The position numbers and the translations under genes are program-made. Shown here in pieces: positions 6,265 to 12,512 of a stretch of DNA of 12,794 nucleotides. The notes beneath the pieces were generated by a model that was not told where the DNA came from, searched no databases, and saw nothing but the letters and a program-made list of their open reading frames with translations. Source of the stretch: Nitrososphaerota archaeon (GTDB lineage Archaea > Thermoproteota > Nitrososphaeria > Nitrososphaerales > UBA57); contig JACPBJ010000148.1 of the NCBI GenBank assembly GCA_016180375.1, forward strand, positions 1-12,794. Reading direction: 5' to 3'. How positions within the stretch are numbered: the stretch's first letter is position 1; every line of letters starts with the position of its first letter.

Positions 6265-7221
6265 ATGGTGCAATGGAAGTGTCCTACTTGCGGAAATATA
6301 ACAGAAGTTGGAGAGCAAGATCTTGTTACAGTATGTCCCTATTGCCGCACCTGCTATACTATTGATGGAGCTATAATCAAAGACCATTATCTTGTTCCAA
6401 CGTACTATTCCAGCAGTGAAGCAATCGAGAACCTAGTACTCTGGGTAAAGAAGCAGATTGGCGCTGAAGAGGATCTGCCATTGCATTTGGAAGTAGTTTC
6501 CACAACTCTGGATTACTACCCATTTTGGCATGTGGTTCTGCAGGCAGAGACAAAATTCTCTGGAGTTGGGCAGGATGCAACCTACAGCTCCCCTGCTGGG
6601 TTCAACACATATAGAAACATCCATTTTGTTTCGAAACCTGAAGAGGGGAACTTAGACAGAGGGTTCAGTTTGACATATCCAGCCTCCGCAACCATCCCCA
6701 AAGAATTGGTCAAATACGAATTTCCTACTAGAAGTCGGAAATATTTCAGCGAAGCCTATGTCAAAGAGTATGGAGGGAAACTCCACAATGGTGTAATTAC
6801 GCAGAAGATAGCAGAGGAATATGCTCAAAACGATGTCAAAAGAATACTTGGGGAACTAGTTGCAAGAGAAATCTATCAGGTCAATTCTAGGGAGGACAAG
6901 ATAGACCTTCTTAGCATATTCTATTTGCACGCTCCTATCTGGCATATCAATTACAAGTATCAAAGCAGGAGCTATGAAGCTTATGTCGACGCCAGCACTG
7001 GTAGGATCATTTACGCAAATTATCCAATCAGCATAGAGCATAGGACAATATGGGGAGCTGTAGCTGGTGCGAATGTTGTTTGCGGCTTTTTGATAGGAGG
7101 ATTATTGAGCACTTTCTCTCCTATTGCAACAACAACGACATTCTTTGGGTTCCTTGTTGTAGGAGGAGTATTTGCTATGCGCGCATTTAGATTTGGAAGA
7201 GGGAAGGAGGAGGCAGCATAG
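6265..7221 (+). CDS. Zinc-ribbon membrane protein, paralog 2
   Basis: A 318-residue paralog of the preceding gene, starting 3 nt after its stop with AGAGG 7 nt before the ATG, so the two form an operon. The zinc ribbon has C6/C9 and C24/C27, with an extra Cys30. The middle domain carries IFYLHAPIWHINYKYQSRSYEAYVDASTGRIIYANYP, which matches the equivalent segment of paralog 1. Two membrane segments lie near 262-283 and 289-304, followed by a short charged tail. Overall identity between the paralogs looks low outside these landmarks, suggesting an old duplication and possibly a heteromeric complex. A strong hairpin follows the stop codon. No enzymatic motif is visible. A regulatory or scaffolding role at the membrane is an inference from the YdjG-like layout. 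Confidence 0.8.
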   Translation: MVQWKCPTCGNITEVGEQDLVTVCPYCRTCYTIDGAIIKDHYLVPTYYSSSEAIENLVLWVKKQIGAEEDLPLHLEVVSTTLDYYPFWHVVLQAETKFSGVGQDATYSSPAGFNTYRNIHFVSKPEEGNLDRGFSLTYPASATIPKELVKYEFPTRSRKYFSEAYVKEYGGKLHNGVITQKIAEEYAQNDVKRILGELVAREIYQVNSREDKIDLLSIFYLHAPIWHINYKYQSRSYEAYVDASTGRIIYANYPISIEHRTIWGAVAGANVVCGFLIGGLLSTFSPIATTTTFFGFLVVGGVFAMRAFRFGRGKEEAA

Positions 7222-7254
7222 GTATAGGCGCACGCCCCTGCGTGCAAACTATAC
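7222..7254 (+). terminator. Hairpin immediately after the zinc-ribbon operon
   Basis: GTATAG (7222-7227) pairs with CTATAC (7249-7254), and GCACGC (7230-7235) pairs with GCGTGC (7240-7245). The loop is CCCT, with small internal bulges of GC and AAA. It begins on the base after the stop codon. No U-tract follows, so it may stabilise the mRNA end or belong to a small structured RNA instead of ending transcription. Confidence 0.5.
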
Positions 7255-7268
7255 GGTGGGAGTAGCAT

Positions 7269-7337
7269 ATGAAGCAAGGAAAGGAAAACAATGTTGATGA
7301 AGTAATCATTAACCCTATGATCAAGATGGAAAGGTAG
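7269..7337 (+). CDS. Possible 22-residue small protein
   Basis: ATG at 7269 opens a 22-codon frame ending in TAG at 7335-7337, beginning MKQGKENNVDEVIINP and ending in MKMER-like charged residues. GGTGGGAG at 7255-7262 precedes it by a workable distance, and the hairpin at 7222-7254 lies just before that. I do not recognise the peptide. Frames this short arise by chance, so this is a weak call resting on the ribosome site and position. Confidence 0.25.
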   Translation: MKQGKENNVDEVIINPMIKMER

Positions 7338-7372
7338 GTACAGCATAGGGAATAGTTGATCACTCTACTGAG

Positions 7373-7398
7373 AGAGTACTATATCGCTTTAGTACTCT
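7373..7398. repeat. 9-bp inverted repeat AGAGTACTA/TAGTACTCT
   Basis: AGAGTACTA (7373-7381) and TAGTACTCT (7390-7398) pair perfectly around TATCGCTT. Including flanks, AGTACTCTACTAA at 7391-7403 is the reverse complement of TTAGTAGAGTACT at 11-23. It is the third GTACTC palindrome of the window. It may be an operator or part of a dispersed repeat. Confidence 0.6.
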
Positions 7399-7432
7399 AC
7401 TAAGATGATTCTTCTGCACATGCTAAGCCTGT

Positions 7433-7485
7433 ATGCAAAAATTTTCCTTGTTTGCAATATAAACTCAAAACATGAGAGCGTTTGC
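7433..7485 (-). repeat. Intergenic promoter-like repeat, copy B (inverted)
   Basis: The reverse complement of 7457-7475 is identical to the 19-nt core at 147-165. Upstream of it on the minus strand lies GCAAACG (7485-7479). Downstream, TTGCAT (7438-7433) stands at the same distance from the core as in copy A. If it is a promoter, it would fire leftward into 7222-7430, away from the downstream gene, where I see no convincing minus-strand gene. Confidence 0.55.
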
Positions 7486-7528
7486 CCATAGCAGAGTTAT
7501 CAGGACCAACTATCCAAATACTTTTTAG

Positions 7529-8086
7529 ATGCTCCTTGCCTTCTTCAGCCTTACAAAGGATCTTCATAAGTTGCCAGACATTGTAGAGAAAATCAAGGCT
7601 GAGCGCGGCCTCTTAGAAAAAGTTGTTTCCCATGTTCCCGGCTATCACGGCTACAAGGAGAAAGAACTTCGCAGGGAAAGCGACAGGCTTGTAAGACAGC
7701 AAGCTGCTTCATTTTTGAAAAAGGCTTCGGATAGTTTCAAACGATCTTTAGCATCGGGACCGGATCTTACTGATGCAAAACGCGCGGCTGCAGATAGGCT
7801 GTTGGCAAGGCTGGATCTTACGAAAGAGAGGATTAGCAAGGCAGTTGGAGGCTATTCTGGCTTCTTTGATGTGGTCAAGGTTCGCGAAGACAGGCTAGAT
7901 AAAATGATTACCAATGATTTTGATCTGATAAATCTATGCTATACATTGGCAGACCAAATTAACAAGATCGCAAAGGCTGGCATTGCATCTTCTGGATGGA
8001 CGCAATTGGTCGAGGAAGCAGAGACCCAGATAGAAAAGATTGAAGATGCATTGCACACTAGGGACGATATTCTGACAAAGGTGTAG
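7529..8086 (+). CDS. Helical protein paired with an SPFH protein, function unknown
   Basis: A 185-residue, highly charged, predominantly alpha-helical protein with no signal peptide; only the first few residues (LLAFFSL) are hydrophobic. A TAG codon directly precedes the ATG, so this is the earliest start in frame. The segment VPGYHGYKEKELRRESDRLVR (about 35-55) is the most distinctive part. I recall similar GYxGYKxKExRRxxD segments in uncharacterised bacterial proteins, but cannot verify that here. Helices continue through HTRDDILTKV at the end, and coiled-coil stretches are likely. Its stop lies 4 nt before the SPFH gene, whose ribosome site overlaps this reading frame, so the two are translationally linked. 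PspA is also helical, but I see no clear PspA signature. A scaffold or adaptor role is an inference. Confidence 0.75.
   Translation: MLLAFFSLTKDLHKLPDIVEKIKAERGLLEKVVSHVPGYHGYKEKELRRESDRLVRQQAASFLKKASDSFKRSLASGPDLTDAKRAAADRLLARLDLTKERISKAVGGYSGFFDVVKVREDRLDKMITNDFDLINLCYTLADQINKIAKAGIASSGWTQLVEEAETQIEKIEDALHTRDDILTKV
8078..8083 (+). promoter_or_regulatory. Shine-Dalgarno deciding the TTG start of the SPFH gene
   Basis: AAGGTG lies within the last codons of the preceding gene, exactly 7 nt before TTG at 8091. The motif and spacing are identical to those before the EF-2 TTG at 347, which supports TTG as the start. Confidence 0.6.
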
Positions 8087-8090
8087 AATA

Positions 8091-9047
8091 TTGCCACAAG
8101 TTATTGAATGGAAGTCAGTCGGAGAAAACGAAATTGTATGGCGCTATCCCATTGAAGAGATTACATGGGGCGCACAGCTTGTAGTTCACGAATACGAAAC
8201 GGCAGTATTCCTTCGCGATGGGAAGGCGTACGATGTGTTCGGGCCTGGAAGGCATACAATTACAACGCAAAACCTTCCTCTTATAACAGGAATTCTGACT
8301 AGGATTGCAGGCTTTAGCGAGAAACCTTTCAAGAGCACCGTAATCTTCGTAGCGATAAAGCAGTTCACGGGACTCTTTGGGCTTCAGGCACAGAGCACGG
8401 AGTACGCTCCAATACAAGCCAGAGGACGATACTTCTACAGGATAGAGGATCCCAACATCTTCGTCAATGAGATTGTAGGAGGACAGGCGGCGTTCAATAC
8501 TGAACAGGTGACAGAATTTCTAAGAGGCTTTGTAAACGAAAGAATAATCGATGAACTTTCGCATTATGATCTTTTGACGGTCTACACAAGGCTTGATGAG
8601 ACCTCGTTCAAAGTCAAGAACGTGCTCGTTGATAACATGAAACGTGTCGGCATAGAGTTAATTGATCTAAAGTTCGAGGCTGTCGATACATCTCCAGAAT
8701 GGCGCGATCGTCTGTTCTTCATCAAGGCAGGTACTACAAGTTCTGAAGTGCTGCGAATGGAGACGGTAAAGAAGTCAGCAGAGGAATTGGGTAAGAGTAC
8801 TGGAGGCGGAGCGGCATTCGGGGCTGGCATGGTCATCATGCAACAAGGCATGGCGCAACCAACGCAAGCAGGCATTGCGCAGGTAATATGCCCAAACTGT
8901 AAACAGCAAGTTCCTTCGACTTCAAAGTTCTGCCCCAACTGCGGATTCAATTTGCAGGCTCCTCAAACAAAGCCTTGTTCGAATTGTGGAACTGCTCTTC
9001 CTATAGGCATCAAATTCTGCTCTAACTGTGGGACGAAACAGGAATAG
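8091..9047 (+). CDS. SPFH-domain protein with two C-terminal zinc ribbons (YdjI-like)
   Basis: The protein reads VIEWKSVGENEIVWRYP...VFLRDGKAYDVFGPGRHTITTQNLPL at its N-terminus, the typical beginning of the SPFH group that includes Bacillus YdjI and proteins often labelled virion core protein. The SPFH domain runs to about residue 230. A Gly/Met-rich linker (about 237-263) follows, then two zinc ribbons (C267/C270 with C281/C284; C296/C299 with C310/C313). No membrane segment is present, so it probably binds membranes through the SPFH region or partners. It starts at TTG 4 nt after the helical protein gene. In Bacillus, YdjI recruits PspA to the membrane; here zinc-ribbon membrane proteins lie upstream but no evident PspA. 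A role in membrane stress or organisation is inferred. Its stop lies 1 nt from the convergent HD gene. Confidence 0.88.
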   Translation: MPQVIEWKSVGENEIVWRYPIEEITWGAQLVVHEYETAVFLRDGKAYDVFGPGRHTITTQNLPLITGILTRIAGFSEKPFKSTVIFVAIKQFTGLFGLQAQSTEYAPIQARGRYFYRIEDPNIFVNEIVGGQAAFNTEQVTEFLRGFVNERIIDELSHYDLLTVYTRLDETSFKVKNVLVDNMKRVGIELIDLKFEAVDTSPEWRDRLFFIKAGTTSSEVLRMETVKKSAEELGKSTGGGAAFGAGMVIMQQGMAQPTQAGIAQVICPNCKQQVPSTSKFCPNCGFNLQAPQTKPCSNCGTALPIGIKFCSNCGTKQE

Positions 9048-9048
9048 T

Positions 9049-9588
9049 TTAGTTCAGCGAAGCAGCCGCAAAATCCTCAAACATACGCTTTAGGGCTCTG
9101 TCACTAATCTTGATACTAGCACTGTTCACAAATCTAGCCAAAAGCTCTTTCCTTATTCCATCTCTCCTGTATCTAGAGGCCTGAATCACCATTTCAAGCT
9201 TGTCAAGTTCGTGAACCAATTTTGCTTCTTTAGATTTCCCTTGATTGAATTCCTTCCATATTGCAAGATACTGTTTGGAGATATTATTGGGAAGCATTTT
9301 CAGAAGTTTGCGAATGGCTTTATCCTCTTCGACCCTTTTGTTGCTGTCCTCTCCCGGCATCAAGTCGCCGGTTATCACTTCGCTCAGATCGTGAAGGAGA
9401 GCCATCTTCATACATTTTTCGGCGTCTAACCCTCTTTCATCTGCAAAAAGCATTGCAAGAATCGCTACTCCATAAGTATGATCAGCAACTGACTCTGGAT
9501 GTTTCACTCTTGCCTTGAACTTCCAGCCTCTTCTGGGCTCGTCCTTGAGTTTCTCTGCTTCTGTAATGAAATCTTTGATGCCTACCAA
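9049..9588 (-). CDS. HD-domain phosphohydrolase, YfbR/HDDC2-like
   Basis: The 179-residue protein starting at TTG 9588 (LVGIKDFITEAEKLKDEPRRGWK) matches the YfbR/HDDC2 group, which dephosphorylates deoxynucleoside 5'-monophosphates. The metal ligands expected for the fold are present: His37 in ESVADH, His66-Asp67 in LLHDLSE, and Asp129 in HELDKLEM. Glu70 and Asp75 nearby (EVITGDL) fit the active site. A longer frame from ATG 9690 adds 34 basic residues but overlaps the FEN-1 gene by about 100 nt and lies outside the family domain, so the TTG start is preferred. It follows FEN-1 by 1 nt, implying co-transcription. Nucleotide pool cleaning beside a flap nuclease is plausible; the exact substrate is unknown. 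Confidence 0.85.
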   Translation of the reverse strand: MVGIKDFITEAEKLKDEPRRGWKFKARVKHPESVADHTYGVAILAMLFADERGLDAEKCMKMALLHDLSEVITGDLMPGEDSNKRVEEDKAIRKLLKMLPNNISKQYLAIWKEFNQGKSKEAKLVHELDKLEMVIQASRYRRDGIRKELLARFVNSASIKISDRALKRMFEDFAAASLN

Positions 9589-9589
9589 A

Positions 9590-10615
9590 TTAGGAGAACC
9601 ACTTCTCCAGCGATTCTGATTTGCTTTCTTCTCTTTTCTCAAGTTTCTGCAAAGAGTTCTTGACCCGATCTTCTGAGAAGTCCTTTTCACTGCAGAGAAA
9701 GTCTACGATCCCTTTTGGATCTGGATGGTCCCATTTTATGTCAGCACTCTGACTGACTTTCGGATGCAGAAAGATTTCCCTGATCGCATTGTAATCGATT
9801 TTCTTCAGCTCATCCTGAATTGGAGCAACTTTCTCCAACTTCCCGTATGTCTTGATATATTTCAAAGCCGTCTTAGGCCCTATCTTCGCAAATCCGTCTG
9901 GATTGAAATCGGTTCCAAGCAGTATTCCTATGTCGATTAATTGTTCACGAGTTATCCCTAACTCTTCCAACACAGCATGCAACTCAACCTCTTCAGGCTC
10001 CAGAGTGACAAAGACATTCTTGTAAGGGAGTTTTCTTCTTCCTGAAATGGTTAGGTTTCTTATCAGTCTCTTCGCACCGAACAAAATGGAATCATAATCT
10101 TGGCTTGCAACATCGCTAACCAAACCCATCGAACAGAGATGCGCCGCAGTTGCTTCACCCTCAGAAGGTGCGTCTATGTACGGTATGCCCAAAAGTGTCA
10201 GGATTCTTTTTGTGTCATCAATCATGTAATCTTTCAGCACTGAAGTCGCTTGAGCATACTTCTTCGCCTCTACGATGTCCCCTCTTTCCAACGCTCTTTC
10301 ATACATCACCACGGCTTCTTGCCTAGCGGCTTTCCTTCTCTGAATCTCTATAGTCTTCATTTCAGGTGGCTTTCCATCCAGCACATAAACGGGACGAATT
10401 CCAAGTGAGAGCAGGTTCACATTTCTATAGAACAAACCGCTAAGATGGGATGTTATCTTTCCCTCCCTGTCCATTAAAGGCTCGCCAGATTCCCCCCTGA
10501 TTATGGAGAGAAACTGGTATAGAGCATTGTAAGCATCAACGGCAACGGTTCTTCCTGAAAGCTGCTCAAGGGTTGTCTTCCGAGGCTTGACTATTTCTCT
10601 TAGATTGACGCCCAT
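9590..10615 (-). CDS. fen: Flap endonuclease 1 (FEN-1)
   Basis: FEN-1 removes 5' flaps during Okazaki fragment maturation and repair. The 341-residue length is normal for archaea. The N-terminal MGVNLREI and the metal-binding acids are all present: Asp27, Asp80 (VLDGKPPEMK), Glu152 and Glu154 (PSEGEA), Asp173 and Asp175 (SQDYDS), and Asp236 (GTDFN). The helix-hairpin-helix segment GFAKIGPKTALKYI follows. The C-terminus SLEKWFS resembles the PCNA-binding motif of archaeal FEN-1 (usually QxxLxxWF), but the leading Gln position is Ser. GGAGTG lies about 12 nt before the ATG. It is 1 nt upstream of the HD gene and 39 nt downstream of the RNase Z-like gene, all on the minus strand, so a three-gene operon is possible. 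Confidence 0.96.
   Translation of the reverse strand: MGVNLREIVKPRKTTLEQLSGRTVAVDAYNALYQFLSIIRGESGEPLMDREGKITSHLSGLFYRNVNLLSLGIRPVYVLDGKPPEMKTIEIQRRKAARQEAVVMYERALERGDIVEAKKYAQATSVLKDYMIDDTKRILTLLGIPYIDAPSEGEATAAHLCSMGLVSDVASQDYDSILFGAKRLIRNLTISGRRKLPYKNVFVTLEPEEVELHAVLEELGITREQLIDIGILLGTDFNPDGFAKIGPKTALKYIKTYGKLEKVAPIQDELKKIDYNAIREIFLHPKVSQSADIKWDHPDPKGIVDFLCSEKDFSEDRVKNSLQKLEKREESKSESLEKWFS
9593..9608. other. Hairpin at the FEN-1/HD gene junction
   Basis: GGAGAA and TTCTCC form a 6-bp stem with a 4-nt loop. The stem spans the last FEN-1 codons (those encoding EKWFS) and sits just before the proposed TTG start of the HD gene. It could influence translation of that gene, or be chance within coding sequence. 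Confidence 0.3.
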
Positions 10616-10654
10616 TGAGCTATTTTCACTCCATCTTTAATTGTTGACATCCTA

Positions 10655-11374
10655 TTAGCTTACTTCAATCACATCCAAATCGTAAGGAAATAGGGTTCTT
10701 GGGAAAATCTTTCTTACTTTTTCAACTATCTTCTTGTCAAAGCAGGGCCGATGCACCAAAACTAGATTCTTCACACCAGCTTCTTTGGCTGCCTCCGCAG
10801 CCCCAAAAGGCGTAGTATGCCCATATTTCTCCGCCCTCTCCTCATCCAATTCAGCAGCTTCGTGTATAAGGTAGTCAACACCTTTTGCAAATTTCGATAA
10901 ATCGAGCCTTGCCGTATCTCCAGTGTAAACTATCTTCTTGCCCGAGATTTCTACTTTGTAAACGTAATCAGGAACAGCATGTTTTCCCTCCATCGTGTCG
11001 AGCTTGAACGGATAATCCGTTGACAGATTGTTAAACTCAAAAACGTCTTCAGGTTTGAAGTTAGGATAGAACTTCCCGCATACAGTCTTGGTATATTCCT
11101 CGAGCTTCTCTGGTCCCCCGACACTCATCCTGCCCTTTTCCTTGAAGGATAAATTCAGACCGATAAATGGAATCCCTCCATAGTGATCTCCATGCAGATG
11201 GGATACGAAAAGATACTTTGCATCATTGACGGAATAGCCGGATCTGCGTAGGAGGTATACTACTTGGGGACCGCAGTCAAAGAGAATTTTGTATTTAGAA
11301 TCGACAAGTATGGACATATTCCCCCTTGAATCGCTATTGAATGCGTCTCCGGTTCCCAAGAATACCAAGCGCAT
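10655..11374 (-). CDS. RNase Z-like metallo-beta-lactamase fold hydrolase
   Basis: From ATG 11374 the protein is 239 residues, starting MRLVFLGTGDAF, the usual first strand of this family. The seven metal ligands expected for RNase Z can be placed: His59, His61, Asp63, His64 (SHLHGDH), His132, Asp153 (YTGDT) and His208 (LVLVH). A HEA segment at 171-173 and GHTT with His186 match the catalytic HEAT/HST motifs of tRNase Z. A longer frame starting at 11524 adds 50 residues with no family match and is rejected. RNase Z trims the 3' trailer of tRNA precursors, but the protein is shorter than many RNase Z proteins (about 300) and a tRNA-binding arm is not obvious. It could be another member of the superfamily. 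The FEN-1 gene lies 39 nt downstream. Confidence 0.82.
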   Translation of the reverse strand: MRLVFLGTGDAFNSDSRGNMSILVDSKYKILFDCGPQVVYLLRRSGYSVNDAKYLFVSHLHGDHYGGIPFIGLNLSFKEKGRMSVGGPEKLEEYTKTVCGKFYPNFKPEDVFEFNNLSTDYPFKLDTMEGKHAVPDYVYKVEISGKKIVYTGDTARLDLSKFAKGVDYLIHEAAELDEERAEKYGHTTPFGAAEAAKEAGVKNLVLVHRPCFDKKIVEKVRKIFPRTLFPYDLDVIEVS

Positions 11375-11618
11375 GACGCTAGGAAATACCTGAGAGGGAA
11401 TTAAGTGTTGATAATGTAGGTTTTGAATTGAAAGTGCGAATGCTATAACGCTGGAGATATTGAGGCATGTCAGGGTAAAAGTCGGCAGAATATTATCGGG
11501 AAATACAGAACTTTGTTTCGACAAGTGCCTAAGAACCGCCGTTCTTTGGACTAGAACAACCTGTTTTTAGTGCAAGGATTATACTGAACGCCTTCCCAAT
11601 ATCTGACGGTGAATATAG
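11375..11618. other. Divergent intergenic region
   Basis: No convincing gene is seen here once the RNase Z-like start is placed at 11374. It should hold promoters for two divergent genes. A 6-bp hairpin AAGAAC/GTTCTT (11531-11546, CGCC loop) and a T-rich stretch near 11562-11569 are visible. GGTG at 11608-11611 is the ribosome site of the SIMPL gene. Confidence 0.5.
11608..11611 (+). promoter_or_regulatory. Shine-Dalgarno deciding the GTG start of the SIMPL gene
   Basis: GGTG stands 7 nt before GTG at 11619, the same spacing seen at 334-339 and 8078-8083. It supports GTG 11619, which gives a proper N-terminal hydrophobic signal. Confidence 0.5.
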
Positions 11619-12491
11619 GTGACAAAAGAAAAGATCGTATTAGGAGCAGGACTAGCCGCTCTGGCCCTAGTCGCAGCATCGATACTGGTGCTATATGGGA
11701 TGTCTCCTTCCCTAGTAGGAGCACCTGACCAAGGACTAGTAACCAGACCTCCAGAAACTCCGATAGCTCCACCTCCGCAGCAGGTTCTCCCTGCACCGCA
11801 GCAAGTGCAACAGACAAAGTCAGAAACGACAAAGTTCGAAAATACAATCTCGGTTAGTGGGACAGGCGTAGCAAAAGCAAATCCAGACAGAGTACTAGTT
11901 GCCCTAGCAATAAGCGAGGAAGCAAAGACTGCTCAGTTAGCAACAGAAAGCGCAGCAACGATATTCAACAAACTGCTCGCAACACTGGCCGCAGAAGGAA
12001 TCTCCAGAAATGACGTGCAGACGAACTCCATCAACCTGAATCCTGTCTACTTCTATCCAGAACGAGCGCCTCCTGTAATTACGGGCTACAGACTCGATCA
12101 CAGCATCACTGTAACCATAAAGTCGCAGGATACGACTCAGCTTGGGAAGCAGGCAGGAAAAGTCATTGATGTTGCAATAGCAGCTGGAGTAACAAGGATC
12201 AATGGAATCTCATTCGCAGCAGGAGACGAGTCAATCAAAGTGCTGAGGACTCAGGCACTGAAAGCAGCAATCGAAGATGCGAAGGACAAGGCAAACACGA
12301 TGGCCAATGCATTGGGAGTGAAGATAGTCGGAGTTAGTAGTGTCTCGGAAAGCGTATTCATTCCAGTAGCCAAGCAGGTATTCAGAGGAGAAGTTGCAGC
12401 TCCTGCACCGGCAGCTCCGCCAACAGAGCTAGTGCCAGGCGAGTTCCAAGTAACCGTGAACGTATACGTAGTCTACGGCATCAGCGGCTAG
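11619..12491 (+). CDS. Exported SIMPL-domain (DUF541) protein
   Basis: A 290-residue protein with a short basic start (MTKEK) and a hydrophobic segment (about 7-26) that acts as a signal peptide or membrane anchor. A Pro/Gln-rich linker (about 43-65) follows. From about residue 75 it reads ISVSGTGVAKANPDRVLVALAISEEAKTAQLATESAATIFNKLLATLAAEGISRNDVQTNSINLNPVY, the standard SIMPL (DUF541) domain. That domain continues with a second half (AGVTRINGISFA ... ALKAAIEDAKDKANTMANALG) to the C-terminus. SIMPL proteins are usually periplasmic or cell-surface and poorly understood; bacterial members are linked to oxidative stress tolerance or outer membrane biology. Here the product should face outside the membrane. 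An Ala/Pro-rich insert near 262-272 is a surface loop. It is convergent with the gene at the window edge. Confidence 0.88.
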   Translation: MTKEKIVLGAGLAALALVAASILVLYGMSPSLVGAPDQGLVTRPPETPIAPPPQQVLPAPQQVQQTKSETTKFENTISVSGTGVAKANPDRVLVALAISEEAKTAQLATESAATIFNKLLATLAAEGISRNDVQTNSINLNPVYFYPERAPPVITGYRLDHSITVTIKSQDTTQLGKQAGKVIDVAIAAGVTRINGISFAAGDESIKVLRTQALKAAIEDAKDKANTMANALGVKIVGVSSVSESVFIPVAKQVFRGEVAAPAPAAPPTELVPGEFQVTVNVYVVYGISG

Positions 12492-12512
12492 AAGAGGGCC
12501 CTTACCCTCTTC
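12491..12512. terminator. Bidirectional hairpin overlapping a coding end
   Basis: GAAGAGGG (12491-12498) pairs perfectly with CCCTCTTC (12505-12512) around CCCTTA, followed by TGTTTCTTCTT on the plus strand. It starts at the last base of the SIMPL stop codon, and its right arm encodes the last residues (RRG region) of the convergent minus-strand gene, whose stop lies in the loop. Confidence 0.55.

Larger units (their letters stand above)
7338..7528. other. Intergenic region with palindromes and repeat copy B
   Basis: No convincing gene was seen here on either strand. The region holds the GTACTC-type inverted repeat at 7373-7398, a further ACTCT/AGAGT pair just upstream, and the inverted copy B of the promoter-like repeat (7433-7485). 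A TTATCAG element lies at 7497-7503, about 30 nt before the next gene. Confidence 0.6.

Noticed and set aside
7292..7370. Possible C/D box small RNA (TTGATGA ... CTGA)
   Set aside because: The boxes are about 70 nt apart, no matching inner boxes were found, and the first box lacks the preferred purine.
166..7456. Region between the inverted repeat copies as a composite mobile element
   Set aside because: The interior holds housekeeping genes, no transposase or integrase, and no target-site duplication was seen.
9589..9690. Upstream start (ATG 9690) for the HD protein giving 213 residues
   Set aside because: The added 34 residues are highly basic, lie inside the FEN-1 gene and precede the recognisable domain; TTG 9588 fits the family length.
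11375..11524. Upstream start (ATG 11524) for the RNase Z-like protein
   Set aside because: The 50 extra residues have no family counterpart; MRLVFLGTGDAF is the expected N-terminus.
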